A stretch of DNA of 5,425 bases, from positions 1-5,425 of the forward strand of contig JAPKZM010000109.1 of the NCBI GenBank assembly GCA_026393775.1, written 5' to 3'. The stretch is from Candidatus Aminicenantota bacterium. Its GTDB lineage: Bacteria; Acidobacteriota; Aminicenantia; UBA2199. Made by a program: the position numbers and the translations under genes. Within the stretch, counting starts at the first letter, position 1. The number at the start of each line of letters is the position of its first letter. The notes beneath the pieces are model-generated. The model was not told where the DNA came from. It ran no database searches and saw only the letters and a list, made by a program, of their open reading frames with translations. This document shows, in pieces, positions 1 to 5,425 of this stretch.

Positions 1-822
1 ATCGCTTTTGCCGTGCTGCTGCTGGCCACGCTGCTGGTGGTGTTGCCGGTGGTGATCATCCTGTTGATCATTATGGTCAAAGGGGCCAGTGCCATCAGTT
101 GGGACTTCCTCTTTTCCATGCCCCGCGACGGCATGGCCTCAGGCGGCATCCTTCCGGCCATTCTGGGCACCCTGTACCTGGTGCTGGGGGCTATCATCTT
201 TGCCGTGCCGCTGGGTGTCATGGCCGCCATCTACCTGGTCGAATATTCCAGCGACAATTGGCTGTCGCGCCTGGTCAAGCTGGCCATTGTCAACCTGGCC
301 GGAGTGCCGTCGGTCGTTTACGGACTTTTCGGCCTGGGCATCTTTGTCACCTTTTTCCGCTTCGGTGCCTCGATCCTGTCCGGGTCGTTGACGTTGGGCA
401 TCATGATCCTGCCGGTGATCATCACCTCGTCGCGCGAAGCGCTGGAGAGCGTGCCGCAGCATTTCCGCACCGTCAGCCTGTCGCTGGGCGCAAGCCACTG
501 GCAGACCATCCGCCATTCGGTGCTGCCCCACGCTTTGCCCGGCATTCTGACTGGTATGATCCTCGGTCTGGGTCGGGCGGCCGGTGAGACTGCGCCGATC
601 CTTTTTACCGTGGCTGCCTTCTATTTGCCGCGTTTGCCACAATCGATCTTCGACCAGACCATGGCCCTGCCGTACCATCTGTACGTGATTTCGACCCAGG
701 TCCCGGGCATCGCCGAGAATGTCCGCTATGGGACGGCGCTGGTGCTGCTGACGCTGGTGCTGCTGCTCAACCTGGCCGCCATCCTGGTCCGCTCCCGTTT
801 CCGCAGGAATAAAAAATGGTAG
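1..822 (+). CDS. pstA: Phosphate ABC transporter permease PstA (5'-truncated)
   Basis: Inner-membrane permease subunit which, with PstC, forms the channel of the high-affinity phosphate importer. The reading frame is open from base 1 to the TAG at 820-822 (273 codons), so the start lies upstream. A GTG at base 13 would fall inside the first membrane helix and is unlikely to be the true start. PstA proteins usually have about 280-300 residues, so roughly 10-30 N-terminal residues are missing. Visible are a first hydrophobic helix at window residues ~1-24, the GG-ILPAILGTLYLV helix at ~48-78, further helices at ~90-120 and ~127-142, and a last one at ~244-262. The cytoplasmic EAA coupling loop lies at ~145-182, with REALESVP, then LSLGAS and LPHALPGI. 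The family hallmark GRAAGETAPILFT is at ~191-203. The tail is basic (RSRFRRNKK). The 3' end overlaps the next gene by 7 nt, which implies one operon and translational coupling. Identification is confident; PstC is excluded by the GETAP region and the position next to pstB. Confidence 0.95.
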   Translation: MAFAVLLLATLLVVLPVVIILLIIMVKGASAISWDFLFSMPRDGMASGGILPAILGTLYLVLGAIIFAVPLGVMAAIYLVEYSSDNWLSRLVKLAIVNLAGVPSVVYGLFGLGIFVTFFRFGASILSGSLTLGIMILPVIITSSREALESVPQHFRTVSLSLGASHWQTIRHSVLPHALPGILTGMILGLGRAAGETAPILFTVAAFYLPRLPQSIFDQTMALPYHLYVISTQVPGIAENVRYGTALVLLTLVLLLNLAAILVRSRFRRNKKW

Positions 823-1577
823 GCCAGACGGTTAAGTTTTCTCTGCGTGGTTTCAATGTACACTACGGCCAGTTCAGCGCCCTGCGCAACCTGAACCTGG
901 ATATATGGGCCAATGAAATATTTACCGTGATCGGGCCGGCCAATTCCGGAAAAACCACCTTCCTCAATTCCCTGAATCGTCTAATCGACCTGATTCCGGT
1001 CAGCCGCTGCAGCGGCGAGATCAAACTGGACGGCGTCGATATCCGCCGCGGCCTGGAAGTCGAAGGGTTGCGCCGCAAAGTCGGCATCGTCTTTGCATTG
1101 CCGCTGTCACTGCCCATATCCATTTATGAAAATGTGGTTTATGGTTTGCGTATGCAGGGGGTACGGGACCGACGGGTTCTCGAGCAGGCCGTGGAAAGAA
1201 GCTTGCGTGAATCCTATCTATGGGATGAAGTCAAAGACCGCTTGCATACACCGGCCATGAACCTTTCCGGCGGACAGCAACAGCGTCTGTGCATGGCCCG
1301 GATCCTGGCCGGCCAACCCGAAGTTCTGCTTTTTGATGAACCCACTTCGGGACTCGATCCGATCTCGACGGCAAGGATCGAGGAAACCATGCTGATCCTG
1401 AAAGAAAAATATACCATCGTGCTGGTGACCAACAACGTGGCCCAGGCAGCTCGGGTTGGCGACCGCACCACCTTCTTTCTGATGGGGGAAATGATTGAAG
1501 TGAGCGATACCAGCAAAATGTTCACGACGCCGGCTGACAAGCGTACCAGCGATTACATCACCGGCAAGTTTGGCTGA
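816..1577 (+). CDS. pstB: PstB-like phosphate transporter ATPase 1 (Q-loop and H-loop degenerate)
   Basis: Cytoplasmic nucleotide-binding subunit of the Pst phosphate importer, 253 aa, the usual PstB length. The ATG at 816 lies inside the end of pstA and is preceded by AGGAA at 805-809, 6 nt upstream. Family landmarks run full length: A-loop HYG at residues 16-18, Walker A GPANSGKTT at 40-48, signature LSGGQQQRLCMAR at 150-162, Walker B VLLFDEP at 170-176, D-loop SGLDP, and the typical PstB ending DYITGKFG. Three sites depart from PstB consensus. The Q-loop reads VGIVFALPLSLP instead of VGMVFQ-P-PFP, so the glutamine is Ala94. The H-loop reads LVTNN instead of IVTHN, so the switch histidine is Asn206. 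The Walker A interior is ANS instead of SGC. The Walker B glutamate (E175) is kept. The frame is intact without gaps, which argues against a pseudogene. I infer it works as the non-canonical half of a heterodimer with the following PstB. Confidence 0.93.
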   Translation: MVGQTVKFSLRGFNVHYGQFSALRNLNLDIWANEIFTVIGPANSGKTTFLNSLNRLIDLIPVSRCSGEIKLDGVDIRRGLEVEGLRRKVGIVFALPLSLPISIYENVVYGLRMQGVRDRRVLEQAVERSLRESYLWDEVKDRLHTPAMNLSGGQQQRLCMARILAGQPEVLLFDEPTSGLDPISTARIEETMLILKEKYTIVLVTNNVAQAARVGDRTTFFLMGEMIEVSDTSKMFTTPADKRTSDYITGKFG

Positions 1578-1578
1578 C

Positions 1579-2337
1579 ATGAACGAAATCAGTATTGAAA
1601 CCCATGCCCTTGATCTTTTTTATGGGGATTTCCAGGCCTTGATCGATATCGATCTGCAGATACCGACTCGCCAGGTCACGGCCCTGATCGGGCCCAGCGG
1701 CTGCGGCAAGAGCACCCTTCTACGCGTTTTCAACCGCATGAACGACCTGATCGACGGCGTGCGCGTCAGCGGCCAGGTCATCATCGACGGCGAAGATATT
1801 TTCGCTCCCGAAACGGACCTGCTGACCCTGCGCGAAAAGGTCGGCATGGTCTTTCAGCGGCCAAATCCCTTTCCCTTGTCGGTGTACGAGAACATCGTAT
1901 TCGGGTTGTCGGTGCACCGTTTGGCTGCCAAAAAAGAATACGATGCTATCGTTGAAAAAGCTCTGCGCAGTGTTTTGCTTTGGGAAGACCTGAAGGACCG
2001 GTTGCATTATTCGGCCCTGAAGTTGTCGTTGGAGCAGCAGCAGCGCCTGTGCATCGCCCGGGTGCTGCCTTTGAAACCGCAGATCCTGCTCATGGACGAA
2101 CCCTGTTCCGCCCTTGATCCCTTCGCCACCATGCATATCGAAGAGCTGATGCAAGAATTAAAAAAAGAGTATACCATCGTCATCGTCACCCATAACATGC
2201 AACAGGCGGCGCGGGCTTCGGACCGCACCGGCTTTCTGTATCTCGGCAAATTGATCGAGTTCGACGAAACGGTTAAAATATTCACCAAACCGGCGCAAAC
2301 CATGACCGAAAATTATATCAGCGGCCGTTTCGGCTGA
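1579..2337 (+). CDS. pstB: PstB-like phosphate transporter ATPase 2 (degenerate ABC signature)
   Basis: Second cytoplasmic ATPase subunit of the Pst importer, 252 aa from the ATG at 1579. That ATG is one nucleotide after the TGA of the preceding pstB, so translation probably couples by reinitiation; no clear Shine-Dalgarno is visible. An in-frame TTG at 1570 would add three residues and is less likely. Numbering from the ATG: A-loop FYG at ~14-16, Walker A GPSGCGKST at 38-46, Q-loop VGMVFQRPNPFP with Gln93, Walker B ILLMDEP with D173 and E174, D-loop SALDP, H-loop IVTHNMQQAAR with His205, and the PstB ending YISGRFG. All of these match canonical PstB. The exception is the ABC signature, which reads LSLEQQQRLCIAR (149-161) where PstB has LSGGQQQRLCIAR; both glycines that contact the ATP gamma-phosphate are replaced. 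It is paralogous to the preceding gene, sharing for example YTIV-VT-N--QAAR--DRT. The two most simply arose by tandem duplication followed by complementary divergence (inference). Confidence 0.93.
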   Translation: MNEISIETHALDLFYGDFQALIDIDLQIPTRQVTALIGPSGCGKSTLLRVFNRMNDLIDGVRVSGQVIIDGEDIFAPETDLLTLREKVGMVFQRPNPFPLSVYENIVFGLSVHRLAAKKEYDAIVEKALRSVLLWEDLKDRLHYSALKLSLEQQQRLCIARVLPLKPQILLMDEPCSALDPFATMHIEELMQELKKEYTIVIVTHNMQQAARASDRTGFLYLGKLIEFDETVKIFTKPAQTMTENYISGRFG

Positions 2338-2339
2338 TC

Positions 2340-2345
2340 AGGAGG
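2340..2345 (+). promoter_or_regulatory. Shine-Dalgarno of phoU
   Basis: A perfect AGGAGG sits 6 nt upstream of the phoU ATG at 2352 and starts right after the pstB stop codon. It is the strongest ribosome-binding site in the window. It fixes the phoU start and suggests phoU is translated independently rather than only by coupling to pstB. Confidence 0.85.
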
Positions 2346-2351
2346 TTTATT

Positions 2352-3011
2352 ATGCCCGTTCATCTTCAGAAAGAAATAGAAAAACTTAAAAAACAGATTG
2401 TGCTGCTGGCCGGCAGCGTTGAAAAGAGGGTGGCCGACGCGGTCAAATCCATTGACCAGCGTGACGCCCAGTTGGCGCAGGTGATCAAGGACACCGATCA
2501 GGCCATCGACCAGACCGAGGTCGAGGTCGAAGAGGAATGCTTGAAAATCCTCGCCCTGTACCAGCCGGTGGCCATGGACCTGCGCTTCATCGTCGCCGTT
2601 CTCAAGATCAACAGCGACCTGGAACGCATTGGGGACGAAGCGGTCAACATCGCCGGCCGCTCCCTGAATATAAACGCTTATCCAAAAATTGAAATCAACT
2701 TTGATCTGAAAACCCTGACCCGCAATGTCATGGCCATGCTCAAGCACAGCCTGGACGCCCTGGTCAACATGGATGCGGCCCTGGCCCACGCCGTCATCGA
2801 CTCGGACGACGAAATCGACGAAACGGTGCAGATGCTTTTTCAGCAGGTGAAAAATGAGATTCGCCGCCAGCCGGAAAAAATCGACTACATCATCGAGTAC
2901 ATGCGCATCAACCGCCATCTCGAGCGCATCGCCGATCACGCCACCAACATCGCCGAGGATATCGTCTACATGATCGAGGGCAAGATTGTCCGCCACAATT
3001 ATGAAAAATAG
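2352..3011 (+). CDS. phoU: Phosphate signalling complex protein PhoU
   Basis: Peripheral cytoplasmic regulator that, in studied bacteria, connects the Pst transporter with the PhoR kinase and keeps the Pho regulon off when phosphate is plentiful. At 219 aa it has the normal PhoU size (~215-240). The protein is helical and shows the two internally related three-helix-bundle repeats of the family. Repeat one ends with DLRFI-AVLKINSDLERIGDEAVNIA (residues ~77-101). Repeat two ends with YIIEYMRINRHLERIADHATNIAEDIVY (~179-206). Each carries the E-x-x-x-D metal-binding cluster, E91/D95 and E191/D195, as part of LERI(G/A)D. These sites bind iron or other metals in PhoU structures. The ATG is set by the AGGAGG just upstream. 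The gene lies between the transporter ATPases and the two-component pair, the classic context for its linking role. Nothing in it looks damaged. Confidence 0.96.
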   Translation: MPVHLQKEIEKLKKQIVLLAGSVEKRVADAVKSIDQRDAQLAQVIKDTDQAIDQTEVEVEEECLKILALYQPVAMDLRFIVAVLKINSDLERIGDEAVNIAGRSLNINAYPKIEINFDLKTLTRNVMAMLKHSLDALVNMDAALAHAVIDSDDEIDETVQMLFQQVKNEIRRQPEKIDYIIEYMRINRHLERIADHATNIAEDIVYMIEGKIVRHNYEK

Positions 3012-3028
3012 TTTTCGCACCCACGCCA

Positions 3029-3057
3029 TTGATAAATTTGTCTGGTTTTGCTAGCAT
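3029..3057 (+). promoter_or_regulatory. Candidate sigma70-type promoter for the phoB-phoR pair
   Basis: In the 75-bp spacer after phoU, TTGATA at 3029-3034 matches the -35 consensus at 5 of 6 bases. After a 17-nt spacer, TAGCAT at 3052-3057 matches the -10 at 4 of 6 and is preceded by TG-n (3049-3051), the extended -10 motif. The predicted start near 3064 would give a leader of about 20-25 nt. The region is clearly more AT-rich than the flanking genes. It could let the regulator pair be transcribed apart from pst-phoU. No E. coli-like Pho box is evident. Read by eye only. Confidence 0.45.
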
Positions 3058-3076
3058 GATCAAGCATCCATAATCC

Positions 3077-3080
3077 GGAG
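3077..3080 (+). promoter_or_regulatory. Shine-Dalgarno supporting the TTG start of the response regulator
   Basis: GGAG at 3077-3080 is 6 nt upstream of the TTG at 3087, ideal spacing. The next in-frame start, ATG at 3117, has no such site and would begin only a few residues before the first beta strand. This decides for the TTG start. Confidence 0.65.
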
Positions 3081-3086
3081 AACGAA

Positions 3087-3794
3087 TTGCTGGAAACCAC
3101 GAATGTCGCGAAACCGATGCTGTTTGCCGTCGATGATGAAGCGGACATCCTCGAGCTCATTGCCATCCACGCGCAAAAAGCGGGTTTTCGCATCAAGACG
3201 TTCAGCAGGGCCGAGCCCTTGCTGAAGGCGCTGGCCGGAGAGATCCCTGACCTGATCATCCTCGACCTGATGCTGCCCGACCTGGATGGGCTGGAAATAT
3301 GCAGGCGCTTGAAAAAAGACGATCGCACCGCCGCCATTCCGATCCTGATCCTGACCGCCAAGGGCGACGAAACCGATGTGGTGCTGGGATTGGAGCTGGG
3401 CGCCGATGATTATATGGTCAAGCCGTTTTCGCCCAAGGAGCTGGTGGCCCGCGTTCATGCCATCCTGCGCCGCCGCAAAGCCCCTGGCGCCGCCAGCAGC
3501 GGCCAATGGCGCGTTGGCGACATCTTGGAAATTGACGAGCGCCAGCATGCCGTTTGGGTCGCCGGTCGCAAGCTTGAGGTCACGGCGACCGAGTTTGCCA
3601 TCCTTAAGGTGCTGGCCCGCAATCCGGGCTGGGTCTTTTCCCGCGACCAGCTGCTGGACCAGGTGTGGGGCGAGGACAAGGCATCCCTCGACCGGACCAT
3701 TGACGTCCACATCAAGAATCTGCGCGACAAGCTGGGAGAAGCCGGCCGCTTGATCAAAAGTGTGCGCGGCGTGGGCTACAAGCTGGAACCATGA
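3087..3794 (+). CDS. phoB: PhoB/PhoP-type response regulator (OmpR family)
   Basis: DNA-binding response regulator, 235 aa, predicted to be phosphorylated by the adjacent kinase and to activate phosphate-starvation genes. Residues ~10-128 form the receiver domain: acidic pocket D16/D17, phospho-acceptor D60 in LIILDLMLPDLDG, T90 in LILTAK, and K112 in VKPF, all intact. A short linker rich in Ala, Gly and Ser (KAPGAASSG, ~131-139) leads to the OmpR-type winged helix at ~141-235. This shows TATEFAIL, the GWVFSRDQLLDQVWG recognition region, DVHIKNLRDKLG and the terminal wing IKSVRGVGYKLE. The chosen start is TTG with a good ribosome-binding site; ATG at 3117 would drop ten residues. The stop overlaps the kinase start in ATGA. 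The PhoB assignment rests on position after phoU and before a PhoR-like kinase; sequence alone cannot separate PhoB, PhoP and similar OmpR regulators. Confidence 0.92.
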   Translation: MLETTNVAKPMLFAVDDEADILELIAIHAQKAGFRIKTFSRAEPLLKALAGEIPDLIILDLMLPDLDGLEICRRLKKDDRTAAIPILILTAKGDETDVVLGLELGADDYMVKPFSPKELVARVHAILRRRKAPGAASSGQWRVGDILEIDERQHAVWVAGRKLEVTATEFAILKVLARNPGWVFSRDQLLDQVWGEDKASLDRTIDVHIKNLRDKLGEAGRLIKSVRGVGYKLEP

Positions 3795-5425
3795 GAAAAT
3801 CGCTGTTTTTCAAAACATTCTTCAGCTACATGCTGGTCATGGTGCTGGTGGTTTTGCTGGTTTATCTATTTTCAGCAAACATCATCAGGAGCCAATACCT
3901 GGACAGCGTTCACCGGGGCCTTGGCCAGCTGGCCACAGCGCTGCAGCGGAATTTCGTCCCGCTGCTGGTTGCGCAAGATGCTGTGTCACTGGACAGACTG
4001 GTCAAGGAACTGGGAAAGGAAATGGACGTCCGCATCACCGTGATCGCCCCGGATGGGCGCGTGCTGGCTGATTCGCAGGGCGAACCTCGGCAAATGGAAA
4101 ACCATGACGACCGGCCGGAATTCATCCTGGCCATGCAGGGCAAGCCGGCCAAGTTCGCGCGCGTGAGTTCGACGCTGCACAAGACCATGCTCTACCAGGC
4201 CTTTCCCATCCGCCATGGCGGTCGCGTCATCGGCGTGCTGCGGCTCAGCCTGTTTGTAAGCGCGATCGACCGGATGCTCATTGCCACGCGCAGGAAAATC
4301 ATCACCCTCTTGGCTGTCCTGTTGGTCATGGCCCTTGGTGCGGCGTTCCTTTACGCCAGGTATTTGACCGAACCGATCAAGCGCTTGACCTGGGCCGCCC
4401 ACCAGGTGGCTGGCGGCGATTTCAGCCCGCGGGTCAGGATCAACCGCCGCGACGAGCTGCGGCAGCTGGCCGACGCCTTCAACCACATGGTCGAACAGCA
4501 GAAGATGCTGCTTGAGTCGGTCCAGAGCCAGCAGCTGGAGCTGGAGACCATCCTAGCTTCCATCGGCGAAGGTCTGCTGGTGCTCGACCGCGACGGACGC
4601 ATCGTCCTGGCCAACCAGAGCTTCAAAAAAATCTGCCAGCAGACGGAGTGCCAGGGGCGTCCCTATTGGGAGACGCTGCGCGATTCGCGCTTCAACGAAC
4701 TCGTCAAACGGTCGCTCGAAACCCGGCAGGATACGCGCGGGGAGCTGGATATCAAAGACGGCGTCTATCTGATTCATGTCAGCCCGCTGTCCGGGCAAGG
4801 GCCGCTCATCGTCACCTTCAGCGACATCAGCGAATACAAGCGGCTGGAGAAGATCAAGCGCGATTTTGTCAGCAACCTGTCGCATGAGCTGCGCACGCCA
4901 TTGACCGCGATCAAGGGGTTCGTCGAAACGCTGGCCGAGGAAAGCTCCATCCAGAACCGCGATTACCTGGACATCATCAACCGCCACACCGACCGGCTGG
5001 TGAACATGGTCAACGACCTGCTCGTTCTTGCGGAAATGGAAGAGCCGCGGATGCGCTTGGAAAAGAGCCGCATCGACCTGCGCCGGCTGGCCGACAATGT
5101 CGCCGTGATTTTCTCCGGCCGCTGCCGCGAAAAGAATATCCGCCTGGAGGTGACTGCCGGAGTGAATTTGCCCGACTTTTTCGGCGACCCGTTCCGTCTG
5201 GAGCAGCTGTTCATCAACCTGGTAGACAACGCCGTCAAATACACCGAATGCGGCGAGATCCGCGTCTCCCTGAATAAAAAGGAAAGGGAGATCGAGATCC
5301 GCGTCAAGGACAGCGGCCCGGGCATCGCCGCCGAGCACTTGTCGCGGATTTTCGAGCGCTTCTACGTGGTCGACCGCTCGCGTTCGCGCGAGCAGGGCGG
5401 CACCGGCCTCGGCCTGGCCATCGCC
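3791..5425 (+). CDS. phoR: PhoR-type membrane sensor histidine kinase (3'-truncated)
   Basis: Sensor kinase expected to phosphorylate the preceding regulator in response to phosphate status. The ATG at 3791 overlaps the regulator's TGA (ATGA), so the two are translationally coupled. The frame stays open for 545 codons to the window edge, and only about 35-60 C-terminal residues are likely missing. Domains: transmembrane helix 1 at ~10-30; an extracytoplasmic domain at ~32-165 with RIT (81-83), DGRVLADS (88-95) and NHDDRPEF (104-111), resembling the PDC-like sensors of Bacillus PhoR and its relatives; helix 2 at ~170-190; HAMP at ~190-243, beginning EPIKRL and ending ELRQLADAFNHM; PAS at ~250-345 with ILASIGEGLLVLDRDG and ending in FSDISEY; HisKA with the H-box FVSNLSHELRTPL, phospho-acceptor His365; the ATPase domain with N-box N480 in NLVDNAVKYT, G1 box DSGPGI (D507), F-box IFERFY and G2 box GTGLGLAI (537-544). 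All catalytic motifs are intact. Other PAS-containing kinases look similar, but the phoU-phoB context favours PhoR. Confidence 0.93.
   Translation, partial: MRKSLFFKTFFSYMLVMVLVVLLVYLFSANIIRSQYLDSVHRGLGQLATALQRNFVPLLVAQDAVSLDRLVKELGKEMDVRITVIAPDGRVLADSQGEPRQMENHDDRPEFILAMQGKPAKFARVSSTLHKTMLYQAFPIRHGGRVIGVLRLSLFVSAIDRMLIATRRKIITLLAVLLVMALGAAFLYARYLTEPIKRLTWAAHQVAGGDFSPRVRINRRDELRQLADAFNHMVEQQKMLLESVQSQQLELETILASIGEGLLVLDRDGRIVLANQSFKKICQQTECQGRPYWETLRDSRFNELVKRSLETRQDTRGELDIKDGVYLIHVSPLSGQGPLIVTFSDISEYKRLEKIKRDFVSNLSHELRTPLTAIKGFVETLAEESSIQNRDYLDIINRHTDRLVNMVNDLLVLAEMEEPRMRLEKSRIDLRRLADNVAVIFSGRCREKNIRLEVTAGVNLPDFFGDPFRLEQLFINLVDNAVKYTECGEIRVSLNKKEREIEIRVKDSGPGIAAEHLSRIFERFYVVDRSRSREQGGTGLGLAIA

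Noticed and set aside
139..678. 179-aa - strand frame opposite pstA
   Set aside because: Antisense shadow of conserved permease coding; Gln, Arg, Asp and His rich without any domain signature.
1570..1572. TTG at 1570 as the start of the second pstB
   Set aside because: It would overlap the first pstB by 8 nt and add only three residues. ATG at 1579, one nucleotide after the upstream stop, is the simpler coupled start, though TTG cannot be fully excluded.
816..1577. First pstB as a decaying pseudogene
   Set aside because: The frame is intact at full PstB length, with Walker A lysine, LSGGQ, Walker B Asp/Glu, D-loop and the C-terminal family motif preserved. The losses are confined to specific catalytic loops and complement those of the partner.
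2985..2999. Inverted repeat ATTGT-CCGCC-ACAAT near the end of phoU as a terminator
   Set aside because: The stem is only 5 bp and AT-rich, lies inside the coding region and has no T-tract; too weak for an intrinsic terminator.
2313..3029. 238-aa open frame on the - strand opposite phoU
   Set aside because: It mirrors phoU exactly. Its composition, rich in Asp, Val, His and Gln with runs such as DHVDD, is what the complement of phoU codons yields; no family resemblance.
4553..5338. 261-aa open frame on the - strand opposite the kinase
   Set aside because: It lies entirely antisense to the strongly conserved PAS, HisKA and ATPase coding of the kinase, has no recognisable motifs, and is a typical shadow frame in GC-rich coding DNA.

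Overview
The window is a compact stretch of a bacterial phosphate (Pho) regulon, with every gene on the + strand. In order it holds the 3' part of pstA (phosphate permease), two tandem pstB-type ATPase genes, phoU, a PhoB/PhoP-type response regulator and a PhoR-type sensor kinase that runs off the right edge. The DNA is moderately GC-rich and almost fully coding. The only real gap is the 75 bp between phoU and the response regulator. pstS and pstC, the phosphate-binding protein and the second permease, are absent and would be expected just upstream of the left edge. No RNA genes, mobile elements or CRISPR repeats were seen.

The organism cannot be named from this sequence. A PhoR with a periplasmic/extracytoplasmic sensor, HAMP and PAS, together with TTG start use and tight gene overlaps, fits many environmental bacteria. 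Gram type and phylum remain open.

Layout: pstA (1-822, 5' truncated) overlaps the first pstB (816-1577) by 7 nt. The second pstB starts 1 nt after the first one's stop. phoU follows 14 nt later behind a strong Shine-Dalgarno. Then comes the 75-bp spacer with a plausible sigma70-type promoter. The response regulator and kinase overlap by 4 nt (ATGA). By family knowledge, Pst imports phosphate, PhoU links Pst status to the kinase, and PhoR phosphorylates PhoB to activate the Pho regulon under phosphate limitation.

The most notable observation is that the two PstB proteins are degenerate in complementary places. PstB1 lacks the Q-loop glutamine and the H-loop (switch) histidine but has a perfect LSGGQ signature. 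PstB2 has perfect Walker A, Q-loop, Walker B and H-loop but a ruined signature (LSLEQ). In a head-to-tail heterodimer this would give one fully canonical ATP site and one degenerate site. That is the asymmetric architecture of CFTR/TAP/TM287-288-type ABC proteins, here apparently in a phosphate importer whose PstB is normally a symmetric homodimer.
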